Source: Myxococcales bacterium
GTDB taxonomy: Bacteria; Myxococcota_A; Polyangia; Fen-1088
NCBI GenBank assembly: GCA_003142855.1
Contig: PLNW01000141.1
Coordinates: 1-63,508 of the forward strand
Direction of reading: 5' to 3'
Length of the DNA stretch: 63,508 nucleotides
Shown piece after piece: positions 1 through 9,380 of this stretch (its first letter is position 1; each line of letters starts with the position of its first letter). The position numbers and the translations under genes were made by a program. Below the pieces are notes generated by a model, which was given only the letters and a program-made list of their open reading frames with translations, was not told the origin of the DNA and did not search any database.

Positions 1-121
1 CCGGGCCGCTGGCTGCGTCGGGCCTGCGCTTCCGGGCCTCAAGGACATCAGTACATTCCGGTCCGGTTCTCGGCCCTCCTTGCCAGCAGCCCGGCTTGTC
101 GGCCGGATGCTAAGTGACATC

Positions 122-907
122 ATGAAGGGGTCAGAACGCGCCGCTGTCGAGCTGCCGGCCGAGATGCGCGAGAGCGTGCTCGCCCGATTCGAGGCGCTCC
201 GACAAGCCTGGCAAAGCAACGAACCTTTGCGCGAACTCTACCGACGCTGGTACGCGCGCATACGCGAGGCCTTGCCGGCGCATGATTTGGGGTCTTGGAT
301 AGAACTCGGCTCCGGACCCGGCTTTGCGCGCGAGTTCATCCCAGAGCTAGAACTGAGCGACATCGTGAAGGCGCCCTGGCACGATCGCTGCGTGTCGGCC
401 GACAACCTTCCCTTTGGCGATGCATCGCTGGGCGCACTGGTGCTGTTCGATGTGCTGCACCACCTGGCCGCGCCCGCGCGCTTTTTCGGGGAAGCCGCGC
501 GCGTCCTGCGCCCTGGCGGCCGTATCGTGCTTTGCGAACCGTACATCAGCCCGCTGTCGTTCGTGGTCTACCGACTCTTCCATGAAGAGCCAGTCGACAT
601 GCGCGCGCAGCCCCTGGCAGAGCACGGTGCTCTCGACAAGGATCCGTTTGCATCCAACCAGGCCATCCCCACGCTGCTTTGCCGAAAGGCGGGGCAGCGG
701 GAACTCGCGGGGAGTTTCCCCGGGCTGAAGATCGTGCGTTTCGAACGCCTGGCGGGACTGAGCTATCCGGCCACCGGCGGTTTTTCGCGCCCGCCTTTGC
801 TGCCCGTCGGACTTTGGCGTGTGCTGTTGGCGCTGGAAGATCGACTGCCGGCTGCAGCGTACCGCTTGATCGGGTTTCGTTTGCTGGCGGTGATCGAACG
901 ACGCTAG
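122..907 (+). CDS. Class I SAM-dependent methyltransferase
   Basis: Probable methyl transfer from S-adenosylmethionine to an unknown acceptor. The glycine-rich SAM loop ELGSGPGF lies near residue 61, followed by the FDVLHHL strand and the LRPGG turn typical of Methyltransf_11/UbiE-like folds. The C-terminal ~100 residues resemble no domain I recognise. Start is uncertain: TTG at 80, ATG at 107 and ATG at 122 are in frame and none has a clear Shine-Dalgarno. ATG 122 leaves a normal-looking N terminus. It stands alone at the window edge, so an upstream partner could be missing. Confidence 0.8.
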   Translation: MKGSERAAVELPAEMRESVLARFEALRQAWQSNEPLRELYRRWYARIREALPAHDLGSWIELGSGPGFAREFIPELELSDIVKAPWHDRCVSADNLPFGDASLGALVLFDVLHHLAAPARFFGEAARVLRPGGRIVLCEPYISPLSFVVYRLFHEEPVDMRAQPLAEHGALDKDPFASNQAIPTLLCRKAGQRELAGSFPGLKIVRFERLAGLSYPATGGFSRPPLLPVGLWRVLLALEDRLPAAAYRLIGFRLLAVIERR

Positions 908-978
908 CCGCCCTTCGAGAACTTGTAGTTGGTTGAGGGACTGGATGAGGGCGGCGGGGCCGGAGGCCGGGGCCGTTG

Positions 979-1007
979 GCCGGAACCGGAACCGCTCCGG
1001 CTCCGGC
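979..1007. terminator. GC-rich hairpin after the methyltransferase gene
   Basis: An 11-bp stem with one mismatch (979-989 with 997-1007) and a 7-nt loop lies about 70 bases past the methyltransferase stop and 140 bases before the transporter start. There is no T-tract, so it could be a Rho-independent-like terminator, an attenuator, or nothing. The rest of 908-1144 holds no convincing gene. Confidence 0.3.
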
Positions 1008-1144
1008 ACCCGGCCCACCTGCCTCGGCCACACGCTGGTTGGAATTTCCAAGCGCCCGTATATCATGCGCAGTTGCGCGTGGGCCGGTGCGGACAGCCTG
1101 GCCGCAGTCCACGGTTTCGAGTAGCCCGTAGCAAAGGAATTCCC

Positions 1145-2476
1145 ATGGCCGGATCATCACTTCCCTCAGCGCCGCCGCAGGTTTCCGTCACGGGCGGCAA
1201 GCCCCGGAGTTACCTCGGCGCCCTCGCGGTTCTCTCCACGCTTTTCTTCATGTGGGGATTCATCACCTGTCTGAATGACGTGATCATTCCCCACCTGAAA
1301 GTGGTCTTCGACCTGAACTACGCGCAGGCCATGATGATCCAGTTTGCCTTCTTCACCGCCTACTTCGTGGTGTCCTTGCCCTCGTCGCAGATCGTCCGCC
1401 GGGTCGGATACAAGAACGGCATCATCATCGGCTTGGTGGTGGTGGGGCTCGGCTGCCTGGCCTTCTATCCGGCCGCCGCGGTTCGCTCGTACGCGATCTT
1501 CCTGCTGGCCCTGTTCATCCTGGCTTCGGGTATCACGCTGCTGCAAGTGGCGGCCAATCCCTTCGTGGCCATTCTGGGCAAGCCGGAAACCGCATCCGCT
1601 CGCTTGACCCTGACCCAGGCCCTCAACTCGCTGGGCACGACCTTGGCGCCGTTCTTTGGCTCTGCGCTGATCCTCGCGACGGTGGCCAAGTCAGCCGACG
1701 AGTTGAAGGCCATGGCGCCCGCCGCCCGCGAGGCCTATCGACTGGCCGAGGCGGCTTCGGTGCAAAAACCCTATGTGGGCCTGGCCATCACGCTCTTCAT
1801 CCTGGCCGGTGCCATCGCCTGGTCGAAACTTCCCAAGATCAGCGCCAGCGATGAAGTCGCGGGCCAAGAGGGCGAGGCCAACGGCCCCAAGAGTGCCTTT
1901 GGCTACCGCCACCTCATGCTGGGCGCGGTTGCCATCTTTGTTTATGTGGGCGGCGAAGTGGCGATCGGCAGCTTCTTGGTCAACTACCTGAAGGAACCCG
2001 CCATCGCGGGTTTGCCCGAGAAAGTGGGCGCGACCTATCTGCCCTACTACTGGGGAGGCGCTATGGTGGGCCGCTTCCTGGGCACGCCGCTCTTGCGCTA
2101 TTTCAGACCCGGCCGCGTGCTGGCTCTGTTTGCGTGTATCGCCTGCATCTTGGTGCTGACCACAATGATCACCTCGGGGTCGGTGGCGGTGTGGTCCGTG
2201 TTGGCGGTAGGGCTCTTCAACTCGATCATGTTCCCGACCATCTTCACCCTGGCCATTGCCCGTCTCGGGAAACACACCAGTCAGGGCTCGGGCATTCTTT
2301 GCATGGCCATCGTGGGGGGCGCGCTGGTTCCGGTGATCCAGGGCGCCATCGCCGACCGCATCGGCATCCATCACTGCTTCATCATTCCCGCGCTCTGCTA
2401 CCTGTACATCTTGTGGTACGGCCTGAAGGGTCACGTTCCACGCAAGGGCCAAGGCGCGGTCGCGTCTTCGGCGTAG
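1145..2476 (+). CDS. FucP/GluP-family sugar:proton symporter (MFS)
   Basis: A 443-residue major facilitator with about 12 hydrophobic segments, predicted to import a hexose (fucose, glucose or galactose) across the inner membrane. The N-terminal segment, with FFMWGFITCLNDVIIPHLK near residues 36-55, is characteristic of the fucose permease family, as is the VAANPF motif in the fifth helix region. Start chosen at ATG 1145, preceded by an AAAGGA-like ribosome site. The longer in-frame extension upstream is low-complexity and unlikely. It converges with the methyltransferase at 2485 with only 8 bases between stops. Substrate cannot be read from sequence. Confidence 0.88.
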   Translation: MAGSSLPSAPPQVSVTGGKPRSYLGALAVLSTLFFMWGFITCLNDVIIPHLKVVFDLNYAQAMMIQFAFFTAYFVVSLPSSQIVRRVGYKNGIIIGLVVVGLGCLAFYPAAAVRSYAIFLLALFILASGITLLQVAANPFVAILGKPETASARLTLTQALNSLGTTLAPFFGSALILATVAKSADELKAMAPAAREAYRLAEAASVQKPYVGLAITLFILAGAIAWSKLPKISASDEVAGQEGEANGPKSAFGYRHLMLGAVAIFVYVGGEVAIGSFLVNYLKEPAIAGLPEKVGATYLPYYWGGAMVGRFLGTPLLRYFRPGRVLALFACIACILVLTTMITSGSVAVWSVLAVGLFNSIMFPTIFTLAIARLGKHTSQGSGILCMAIVGGALVPVIQGAIADRIGIHHCFIIPALCYLYILWYGLKGHVPRKGQGAVASSA

Positions 2477-2484
2477 TAGCGATC

Positions 2485-3120
2485 CTACTTATTGGTCCAC
2501 GACGTGCACTCGTACAGCGAAAGCGACTGGGGTGCGAATGCGGGCAGGCTGACCCGCGCGACGGGCTGCATGCGACGGCCGAGGGCTTTCGTGATCAGGG
2601 CGGGAGTCGTGATGTGGTGGTCTTCGATGCGCCCGAACCCAAGCGTGCGAAAACACGTGGCCATGAAGCGATTCACCATAGGGTAGCCGGTCACCAGCGT
2701 GCCGCCGGGGGCGAGCGCGTGAGCCAGAGAGTGGGCGGCGGCTTCGGGATCCGCAATGTGCTCCAGCACCGACAGGCACACCACCACATCGAAGGCGCCG
2801 GCGGGGACGGCATTGGGATCCAGGAGATCGGCCACCTGAAAGCGGGCGTGGCACCCGGGGCTGACCAGGGTTTCGAGTCCGGGAGCCAGCAGCAGATCCG
2901 TGCCCAGATACTCCGGGAAGCCGGCGGTCAGGCTGGGAACCAGGATTCCACTGCCCACGCCGATCTCGAGCACGCGCCGGCCGGCGTTGGGGACGAGGCC
3001 GAGCCCCATGCGCAGACGGTGACGGTAGACATGCCCGACCACAGGCCGGTAGTAGTAGGGCAGGGGATCGAACTCGCTGTTGGGCACCAGCGAGCCCGAG
3101 GGTGGTGCGCGAAATTTCAC
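2485..3120 (-). CDS. SAM-dependent methyltransferase
   Basis: A 211-residue class I methyltransferase. The SAM-binding loop VLEIGVGSG is at about residues 49-57, VVVCLSVLEHI around 112-122, and LAPGGTLV near 140. The substrate is unknown; small-molecule or lipid O-methylation is plausible. Its start overlaps the end of the upstream gene (3117-4034) by 4 nt, indicating translational coupling. It is the last gene of a tightly packed minus-strand cluster running from about 6.2 kb. Confidence 0.82.
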   Translation of the reverse strand: MKFRAPPSGSLVPNSEFDPLPYYYRPVVGHVYRHRLRMGLGLVPNAGRRVLEIGVGSGILVPSLTAGFPEYLGTDLLLAPGLETLVSPGCHARFQVADLLDPNAVPAGAFDVVVCLSVLEHIADPEAAAHSLAHALAPGGTLVTGYPMVNRFMATCFRTLGFGRIEDHHITTPALITKALGRRMQPVARVSLPAFAPQSLSLYECTSWTNK

Positions 3121-4034
3121 GGTGGGGATTCTGCGCGGAAAGGGGTAGCCCGAAATGGTGTGGTCAAGATGCTGTTCGAGGTGATTCTTGGTCCGATGAC
3201 GAGGGAGAACGCTTCCGGGAAGTCAGGATAGCGGCTTTCGACGAGGGATTGAAACTCGCGTTGTCTTTCGGCGAGGTCTTCGGCGACCTGGCTTCCGCGA
3301 AGCTGAAGCAGTCTTCGGCGGATCTGTGTGCGCGCTTCCTCGCTGGTGGACACGGCGTAGGCCTGTTCGAGATGGCGAACCGCCAGGTCTTGGCTTCCCT
3401 GCTTGGTCAGCATGCTGGCGACCAGACTGGGGATGAAGGCGGGCACGCCCTCATAGAGGGCGGTCTGACGCAGAACCTCGACCCCTTGCTGGCGCCAGCC
3501 GGGGATGCGCGGGTCATCGGGTGTCGCGTCCATGGGCAGTTCGTAGAGCAGGTTGAATCCGAGCTGGAAAGGGATTTCCCAGTCGAAGGGAAAGGCTTGC
3601 CGGCCGCGCGCGAGCACGCCGTTGGCAGCCAATATCATGTCGGGGACGATGCGCTGGCCGTTGTAGACCAGCATGGCGGCCCCGGCCAGATAGAGCCGGC
3701 GAAACTGCGGGTCGAGGTCGATGGCCGTGTGCAGGTACTGGGCCAGCCACTTGGTGGGCAAGCGCGCGTGAAGTTGGGTGCCGAAGTAGACGTTGGCCCG
3801 CGAATGGATCAGGTCGGCCGCCAGCTCGCTGTGGCCCAGGCTGGCGAGCTTGAGGATTCTTGACGGTGGCAAGTAGAAAGTGTCGGCCTCGGGCGGCCAG
3901 CGATCATGAAGGGCGTTGGCCCGGGACTGGCAAAGCCCTGCGACGATCGCGAGCACCAGCAAGAGCAGGCCGAGCGCGAGCGCGGGGCCAAGCCGGCGCC
4001 GGGTCGGGCTGGAGAAAGTGATCGAGCGTGACAT
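3117..4034 (-). CDS. Membrane-anchored TPR-like protein of unknown function
   Basis: A 305-residue protein with one strong hydrophobic segment at about residues 15-38, best read as an N-terminal anchor with the rest outside the cytoplasm. The body is helical, with repeats spaced like tetratricopeptide units (for example LAVRHLEQAYAVS and a later arginine-rich helix). No enzyme motif is visible. It lies 9 nt downstream of the sigma-54 activator gene and overlaps the next methyltransferase by 4 nt, so it is probably co-transcribed with both. A role as scaffold or processing factor is inference. Confidence 0.65.
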   Translation of the reverse strand: MSRSITFSSPTRRRLGPALALGLLLLVLAIVAGLCQSRANALHDRWPPEADTFYLPPSRILKLASLGHSELAADLIHSRANVYFGTQLHARLPTKWLAQYLHTAIDLDPQFRRLYLAGAAMLVYNGQRIVPDMILAANGVLARGRQAFPFDWEIPFQLGFNLLYELPMDATPDDPRIPGWRQQGVEVLRQTALYEGVPAFIPSLVASMLTKQGSQDLAVRHLEQAYAVSTSEEARTQIRRRLLQLRGSQVAEDLAERQREFQSLVESRYPDFPEAFSLVIGPRITSNSILTTPFRATPFRAESPP

Positions 4035-4043
4035 TGGGGAGAA

Positions 4044-5480
4044 TCAGCCTTCCACCGGCGTCGGGGTCTTGTCGGTTGCTTCGCTGCCCACGTCGGCCCC
4101 GGTAATGCCCAGCTTGGAGAGACGGTAGCGCAGCGATCGAAACGACACGCTCAGCAGGCGCGCCGCCTCGGTGCGGTTGCCGCTGGTCCGCTCGAGTGCA
4201 CTGATGATGATGCTGCGCTCGAAGTCCTCGACCACGCGTTCGAGATCGAGCCCGCTCTCGGGCACGAAGGGGGCGTTGCTTAGGCTGGGGGTGGCGGCGG
4301 ACAGGCCGCCCAGGGTGGGGAAGGCGTCGAGCGTGAGGCGCTCACCCGGGGCCAGGATCACCGCTCGTTCGATAAGATTCTCCAACTCGCGTACGTTGCC
4401 GGGAAAATGGTAGGCCATGAGCGCCTGCATCGCCTCGGGATCGACGCCCGCCACCTTGCGTCCGTGCTCGGCTGAGAACTTGCGCAGGAAGTGGTCAACC
4501 AGCAGGGGGATGTCTTCGCGCCGCTCGCGCAAGGGGGGCAGGCGCAGCCGGATGACGTCCAATCGATAGAAGAGATCCTGTCGGAAGGTTCCCTTCTCCA
4601 CCTCGGTTTCCAGGTCACGGTTGGTGGCGGCCACGATGCGCACGTCGACTTCACGTTCCGCCACGCCCCCCACCGGCTTGACCTTGCGTTCCTGCAGCAC
4701 CCGCAGCAGCTTGACTTGCATGGCCACCGGCAACTCGGCCACCTCGTCAAGCAGGAGGGTTCCGCTGTGAGCCGCCTCGAACAGGCCCTGCTTGTCGACG
4801 TGGGCACCGGTGAAAGAGCCCTTCACATGTCCGAACAGTTCCGACTCGAGCAAGGTTTCCGGGATGGCCCCGCAATTGATGGCCACGAAGGGCCGATCCG
4901 CGCGTTGGGAAAGTTCGTGCAAGGCACGGGCCGCCAGCTCCTTGCCGGTGCCGGATTCGCCGACCAGCAGCACGCTGGCGCGCCCGGGGCCGGCCTTTCT
5001 GAGTGTGTCGAAGACCCGCTGCATGGGAGGCGATTTGCCCAGCAGCCGGTCCAGCTTGTAGCGGCCCTTGATTTCGTCACGCAGGGCCACGTTCTCGCGG
5101 GCCAGCGACCGGCGCTCGAGAGCGCGATCGATCACCAGGCTAACCTCGTCGACCTTGAAGGGCTTGGTCAGGTAGTCGTAGGCGCCCGCCTTCATGGCCG
5201 CGATGGCCGTCTCGGTGCTGGCAAAAGCGGTGACCACGATGACTTGCGTGTCGGGATGAAGCTGCTTGGCCTCGGCCAGAACCACCATGCCGTCGACGTC
5301 CGGCATGCGCAGGTCGGTGATCACCACGTCGAACTCGCGTTCCTTCATCGCCGCCAGGGCTGCGCTGCCTCCGGGCGCCGCTTCCACTCGATGCCCGGCG
5401 CGACGCAGATGGATGCCCAGGAACTCGCGCATGGAGCGCTCGTCGTCGACGATCAGAATGTCACCGGTGGGCTGGGCCAT
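4044..5480 (-). CDS. NtrC-family sigma-54-dependent response regulator
   Basis: A 478-residue enhancer-binding protein with three domains. The receiver (residues ~7-120) has acidic residues in DDE and a phospho-acceptor Asp in ITDLRMPD. The AAA+ ATPase (~145-380) has Walker A GESGTGKE and Walker B LLLDE. A Fis-type helix-turn-helix is at the C terminus (RTEAARLL). The sigma-54 contact loop reads GSFTGA instead of the usual GAFTGA. Activation of sigma-54 promoters after phosphorylation is the family role. No histidine kinase is adjacent; the next gene upstream, 4 nt away, is a methyltransferase, so the partner kinase is probably elsewhere. Confidence 0.93.
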   Translation of the reverse strand: MAQPTGDILIVDDERSMREFLGIHLRRAGHRVEAAPGGSAALAAMKEREFDVVITDLRMPDVDGMVVLAEAKQLHPDTQVIVVTAFASTETAIAAMKAGAYDYLTKPFKVDEVSLVIDRALERRSLARENVALRDEIKGRYKLDRLLGKSPPMQRVFDTLRKAGPGRASVLLVGESGTGKELAARALHELSQRADRPFVAINCGAIPETLLESELFGHVKGSFTGAHVDKQGLFEAAHSGTLLLDEVAELPVAMQVKLLRVLQERKVKPVGGVAEREVDVRIVAATNRDLETEVEKGTFRQDLFYRLDVIRLRLPPLRERREDIPLLVDHFLRKFSAEHGRKVAGVDPEAMQALMAYHFPGNVRELENLIERAVILAPGERLTLDAFPTLGGLSAATPSLSNAPFVPESGLDLERVVEDFERSIIISALERTSGNRTEAARLLSVSFRSLRYRLSKLGITGADVGSEATDKTPTPVEG

Positions 5481-5484
5481 GGGT

Positions 5485-6219
<735 letters not shown>

Positions 6220-6320
6220 AGTTGATTATGCGGTCACTGCGGCTCGGACGCGAGAGGCTTAGCGGGGAAAATATGGTGGCGGCAGGCAAAGGGAGTGACA
6301 CAGAGCCGGAGGGGATAAAG

Positions 6321-7148
6321 TCAGAACAACTCGGCCCAGCGGCAGAGTTCAATGCCCCGCCGTGCAAGTCCGGCGCGCACCCGAGCGGACAGGAGTGCGG
6401 CTAGCTCGCCGCTTTCGACGGGATCGTCACTTTCGCGGGGCGCGCAGATGAGCTCGTGGATGCCGGGGCCCAGGCGGCCAAGGATTTCCATGATTCGGAT
6501 CTCGTCCAGTCGCCCACTTTCGAAGTAGCCCCAGCTTGTCGGTCCGTGGCGGAGAATGCCCATTTGCCGTCGGTTGAACCAGGCCAGGCTGGACAGCGCC
6601 GCGGTGGTCAGGCTGCGCCGGATCTCGGTGAGCCAAGCCAGGGTGGGACGTTCCACCGCTGTGCGCACGCCGGCGATGCCGTGGCGGCGCGCCACTGTTT
6701 CGACGGCGCGGCCCACCACGGGCAGAAAGCCTACGTGATGGCAGGTGCTGAGGTGATCGATGGCCAGGCCCGCGTCGCGCAGGCGCGCGACCTGGGCGTC
6801 GAATTCGCGTTCGATCTCGTCCCCCTGGGGCGCGGCCTTGGCCCAGGAAAGGAAGACCTCGCGCACTTCCGATGGAAACTGATCGTCGGGACCCAGGAGA
6901 GAGCGCACGCTGGACGGCCGCGCGATGGGAGCGCCGCCGGTGAGGGTCAGGTGCACGCCGACCCCCAGGGCCGGGACCGCGGCCAGCTCAGCCCGGACCG
7001 CGTTGGGGTCGGCACAGTTGCCGATGACCGACGTGCTGGTGACGATGCCTTCCCGGTGCGCGCGCACAATCCCGCGCGTGAGGGCGGTGTCCCCAGCGAA
7101 CCCATCGGCGTTGACCACCAGGCGGATGGCCGAATCTGGTGCTTTCAT
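6321..7148 (-). CDS. YdjC/ChbG/HpnK-family carbohydrate deacetylase, atypical
   Basis: A 275-residue protein of the YdjC fold, which removes N-acetyl groups from sugars (chitobiose in ChbG; a hopanoid precursor in HpnK). The N-terminal motif is VNADGFA where most members have NADDFG, so the second Asp, a metal ligand in studied relatives, is a glycine here. The first His ligand region (GVHLTLT, ~residue 62) and the second (CHHVGF, ~125) are retained. Activity may therefore be altered. It is the first gene of the minus-strand cluster, 101 nt before the methyltransferase, and divergent from the M16 peptidase gene. Confidence 0.78.
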   Translation of the reverse strand: MKAPDSAIRLVVNADGFAGDTALTRGIVRAHREGIVTSTSVIGNCADPNAVRAELAAVPALGVGVHLTLTGGAPIARPSSVRSLLGPDDQFPSEVREVFLSWAKAAPQGDEIEREFDAQVARLRDAGLAIDHLSTCHHVGFLPVVGRAVETVARRHGIAGVRTAVERPTLAWLTEIRRSLTTAALSSLAWFNRRQMGILRHGPTSWGYFESGRLDEIRIMEILGRLGPGIHELICAPRESDDPVESGELAALLSARVRAGLARRGIELCRWAELF

Positions 7149-7201
7149 GCACCGTGCTTCTAGCCGATTTTTCGCTACAATTCCGCGCTATCCTGACCAA
7201 C

Positions 7202-8542
7202 TTGCTCCACCAGAATTCGCATGCGCGGCGCCCCGACCTCGATCGTCTCAGCTTCCCCGGGCGCGTGACCCAGCATCGCCTCGCCAATGGTTTGCGCGTG
7301 TGCATCGTCGAGGCGCCGCATCTACACGGAGCGGCGGTGGCTCTCTACGTGCGGGCCGGCTCACGCTACGAGCGGGTGAGCAACAACGGGCTTTCGCACT
7401 TCGTGGAGCACATGCTGTTTCGCGGTTGCGCGCACTACCCCAACTCATTCGCGCTCAACCGCGCCATCGAAGAGCGCTGCGGAATGCTCATCGGGGAGAC
7501 CGGACACGACTACTCGCTCTATCAGGTCACGCTGCACCCGCGTGACCTGGGGGGCGCTCTCGACATTCTGGGCGACCTGTTTCTTGCGCCGACTTTTTCC
7601 GACCTCGATCTCGAACGCGCCATCGTGCTCGAGGAGATCCTCGACGATTTCGACGAACGGGGCCGTCGCATCAACACCGACGATCTGGCGCGCCAGGCCC
7701 TCTGGTCGGGTCATCCCCTGGGCTTCCCCATTACCGGGCCCGAACGCAACATCCGGCGCTTCTCGCGCGCCGATGTGGTCCGGCATTTCCGGCGCCTGTA
7801 TGGCGCGCGCAACATGGTCTTGTGTGTGGCCGGTCCGGTTCGGCCGGCGGCCGTGCTGGCGCAGGTCAAGCGGGCCTTTGGCCGTCTGCCCTCGGGGCGA
7901 CGGCTGCGGCCCTTGCCGCCGCCCGCGCGGGTAAAGGGACCACGCTTTCAGACCGTGCGCAGCGATTCAGCACAGGCCGAGATTCAAATCCTGTTTCATG
8001 CATTGGCTGATGGGGATCCGGGCGCGGCCGCGCTCATCGTCCTGCTGCGCGTGCTCGACGACGGCATGTCCACGCCCTTGCACTATCGGGTGTGCGACCA
8101 GAAGGGCCTCGCTTACCACGTCAGCGCAGCCCTGGATTCGCTCTACGATACGTCGCTGCTCGAGATTGACTCTGCTTGTCTGCCGGAGAAGCTGCCCCAG
8201 CTGGTCAGCGAGATCGCGGCCTTGCTCTCCGACCTGCGCACCACTTTGGTGTCGGAGGAAGAACTGGCCAAGGCCAAGGGTCGCTACGCACGCGACGTGG
8301 AGGCCGGGTTCGACGATCTGGAGGGTCTGTGTAGCTGGTTCGGCGGCACGGCGCTGTTCTTTTCGCACCCACGCAGTCCGGCCGAACGCTACCGCCGGGT
8401 GGCGGCTGTCAGTGCCGAGCAGATTCGTCAGGTGGCCCGTCGCGTGTTGCAGCCCCAGCGAATGGTGGCCGTGGTGGTGGGAAGCGTGGAGCGCAGCCTG
8501 TCTCGACGGGTGGAACGAATCCTGCGGGATTCGTTTCGCTAG
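7202..8542 (+). CDS. M16-family zinc metallopeptidase (pitrilysin/PqqL-like)
   Basis: A zinc peptidase of the M16 family with the inverted HxxEH motif as HFVEH (~residues 66-70) and a downstream glutamate in IVLEEI that completes the zinc site. The length (~446 residues) fits the two-domain M16B type that cleaves unfolded or processing substrates. No signal peptide is visible. Start is uncertain: the longest frame begins at GTG 7139, overlapping the divergent deacetylase gene. A TACAAT -10-like box at 7176-7181 suggests transcription begins after it, favouring TTG 7202. Confidence 0.85.
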   Translation: MLHQNSHARRPDLDRLSFPGRVTQHRLANGLRVCIVEAPHLHGAAVALYVRAGSRYERVSNNGLSHFVEHMLFRGCAHYPNSFALNRAIEERCGMLIGETGHDYSLYQVTLHPRDLGGALDILGDLFLAPTFSDLDLERAIVLEEILDDFDERGRRINTDDLARQALWSGHPLGFPITGPERNIRRFSRADVVRHFRRLYGARNMVLCVAGPVRPAAVLAQVKRAFGRLPSGRRLRPLPPPARVKGPRFQTVRSDSAQAEIQILFHALADGDPGAAALIVLLRVLDDGMSTPLHYRVCDQKGLAYHVSAALDSLYDTSLLEIDSACLPEKLPQLVSEIAALLSDLRTTLVSEEELAKAKGRYARDVEAGFDDLEGLCSWFGGTALFFSHPRSPAERYRRVAAVSAEQIRQVARRVLQPQRMVAVVVGSVERSLSRRVERILRDSFR

Positions 8543-8543
8543 A

Positions 8544-9029
8544 CTACTTTTTGCGGGACTTCGCCGGTTTCTTCTCGGCTGCGCCTGGCGGGCTTGCCTC
8601 GACGCTGATGATCAGCTTCTCCTTGATGGGGCGGCAGAGGGTCTCTTGGCAGATGACGAAGCCGGCCTCGGCCTGCACTTCGCCATGGCCTTCCTTGCTG
8701 GCGACCAAGGCCACATCGAAGCGAGCGGTGGTGTCGGTGCTGGCCGCCAGGTCCGCCCGCTGCAGGCGCGGTTTCTCGACGGTGATTTCCTGACTGGGGG
8801 TCAGTTTTAGGGTGAGCGGCGCCTCGGCGTTGAGGTGCCAGCCTGGCTTGGTTGCGATGTTCACGTTGGAAACGGCCTTCTCGCCCAAGGTTGCCTTGAC
8901 GGGACTCGACTTGACCTCGAAGGCGTCGTCCGCAGCCCGGGCCGCGCTGCTGGCCAGGACCAGGGAAGCGGCACAGGCAGCCAGAAGACGGGTTGTGGTT
9001 TTCGCGAATGGCGTTGTGCAGGGGAACAT
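8544..9029 (-). CDS. Exported DsbD-alpha-like protein
   Basis: A 161-residue protein with an N-terminal signal peptide (hydrophobic segment ~13-30 ending ASSAARA) followed by a beta-rich domain and a Lys/Pro-rich tail. The segment GFVICQETLCRP has two cysteines spaced C-X4-C, as in the N-terminal domain of the DsbD disulfide reductase (CxDxxCxPP). A periplasmic thiol-exchange or metallochaperone-like role is inferred. Start set at ATG 9029, where the signal peptide begins; the longer frame upstream is antisense to the neighbouring gene. It converges with the M16 gene, 1 base apart. Confidence 0.72.
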   Translation of the reverse strand: MFPCTTPFAKTTTRLLAACAASLVLASSAARAADDAFEVKSSPVKATLGEKAVSNVNIATKPGWHLNAEAPLTLKLTPSQEITVEKPRLQRADLAASTDTTARFDVALVASKEGHGEVQAEAGFVICQETLCRPIKEKLIISVEASPPGAAEKKPAKSRKK

Positions 9030-9104
9030 GATCAAGAGCAGTCTATTGACGAGATCCCGACTCGGCAAACCCGATTCGCCTGTTGCCGCGAAATGGGCTA
9101 CCCT

Positions 9105-9380
9105 ATGGCCATGGCCACTCTCATCGAAAAGGCGGAACGCGCGCGTCAGTTTGCGCGGGCCATCGCCTCCGACCTGGCGATGTACAACGAGGCCAAGCTG
9201 GCCGAGGGCATTCAAGGCGACACGCTCTTCGACGTGATGAAGGACGAAATCGAAGAAGGCCGTGCGCACTTCAAGTCGCGTGTGACGCCCGAAATCGCAG
9301 CCACCAACCTCTTCGAGCGCGCGCTGGTGGATATCCTGCTCAAGCAGCGCGGGCAGAACATCAAATCGAAGATCTGGTGA
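9105..9380 (+). CDS. Small conserved helical protein upstream of rluD
   Basis: A 91-residue charged, mainly alpha-helical protein with no signal peptide or enzyme motif that I can name. It has acidic helices (FDVMKDEIEEGRAHF) and a basic C terminus (KQRGQNIKSKIW). Start at ATG 9105, with a second ATG at 9111; upstream reading in the same frame is antisense to the exported protein gene. Its TGA overlaps the GTG of rluD, so the two are translationally coupled. A function tied to RNA or ribosome biology is only a guess from context. Confidence 0.7.
   Translation: MAMATLIEKAERARQFARAIASDLAMYNEAKLAEGIQGDTLFDVMKDEIEEGRAHFKSRVTPEIAATNLFERALVDILLKQRGQNIKSKIW

Noticed and set aside
8835..9104. N-terminal extension of the small gene upstream of rluD
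   Set aside because: Antisense to the exported DsbD-alpha-like gene and Cys/Gly-rich without structure; ATG 9105 is natural.
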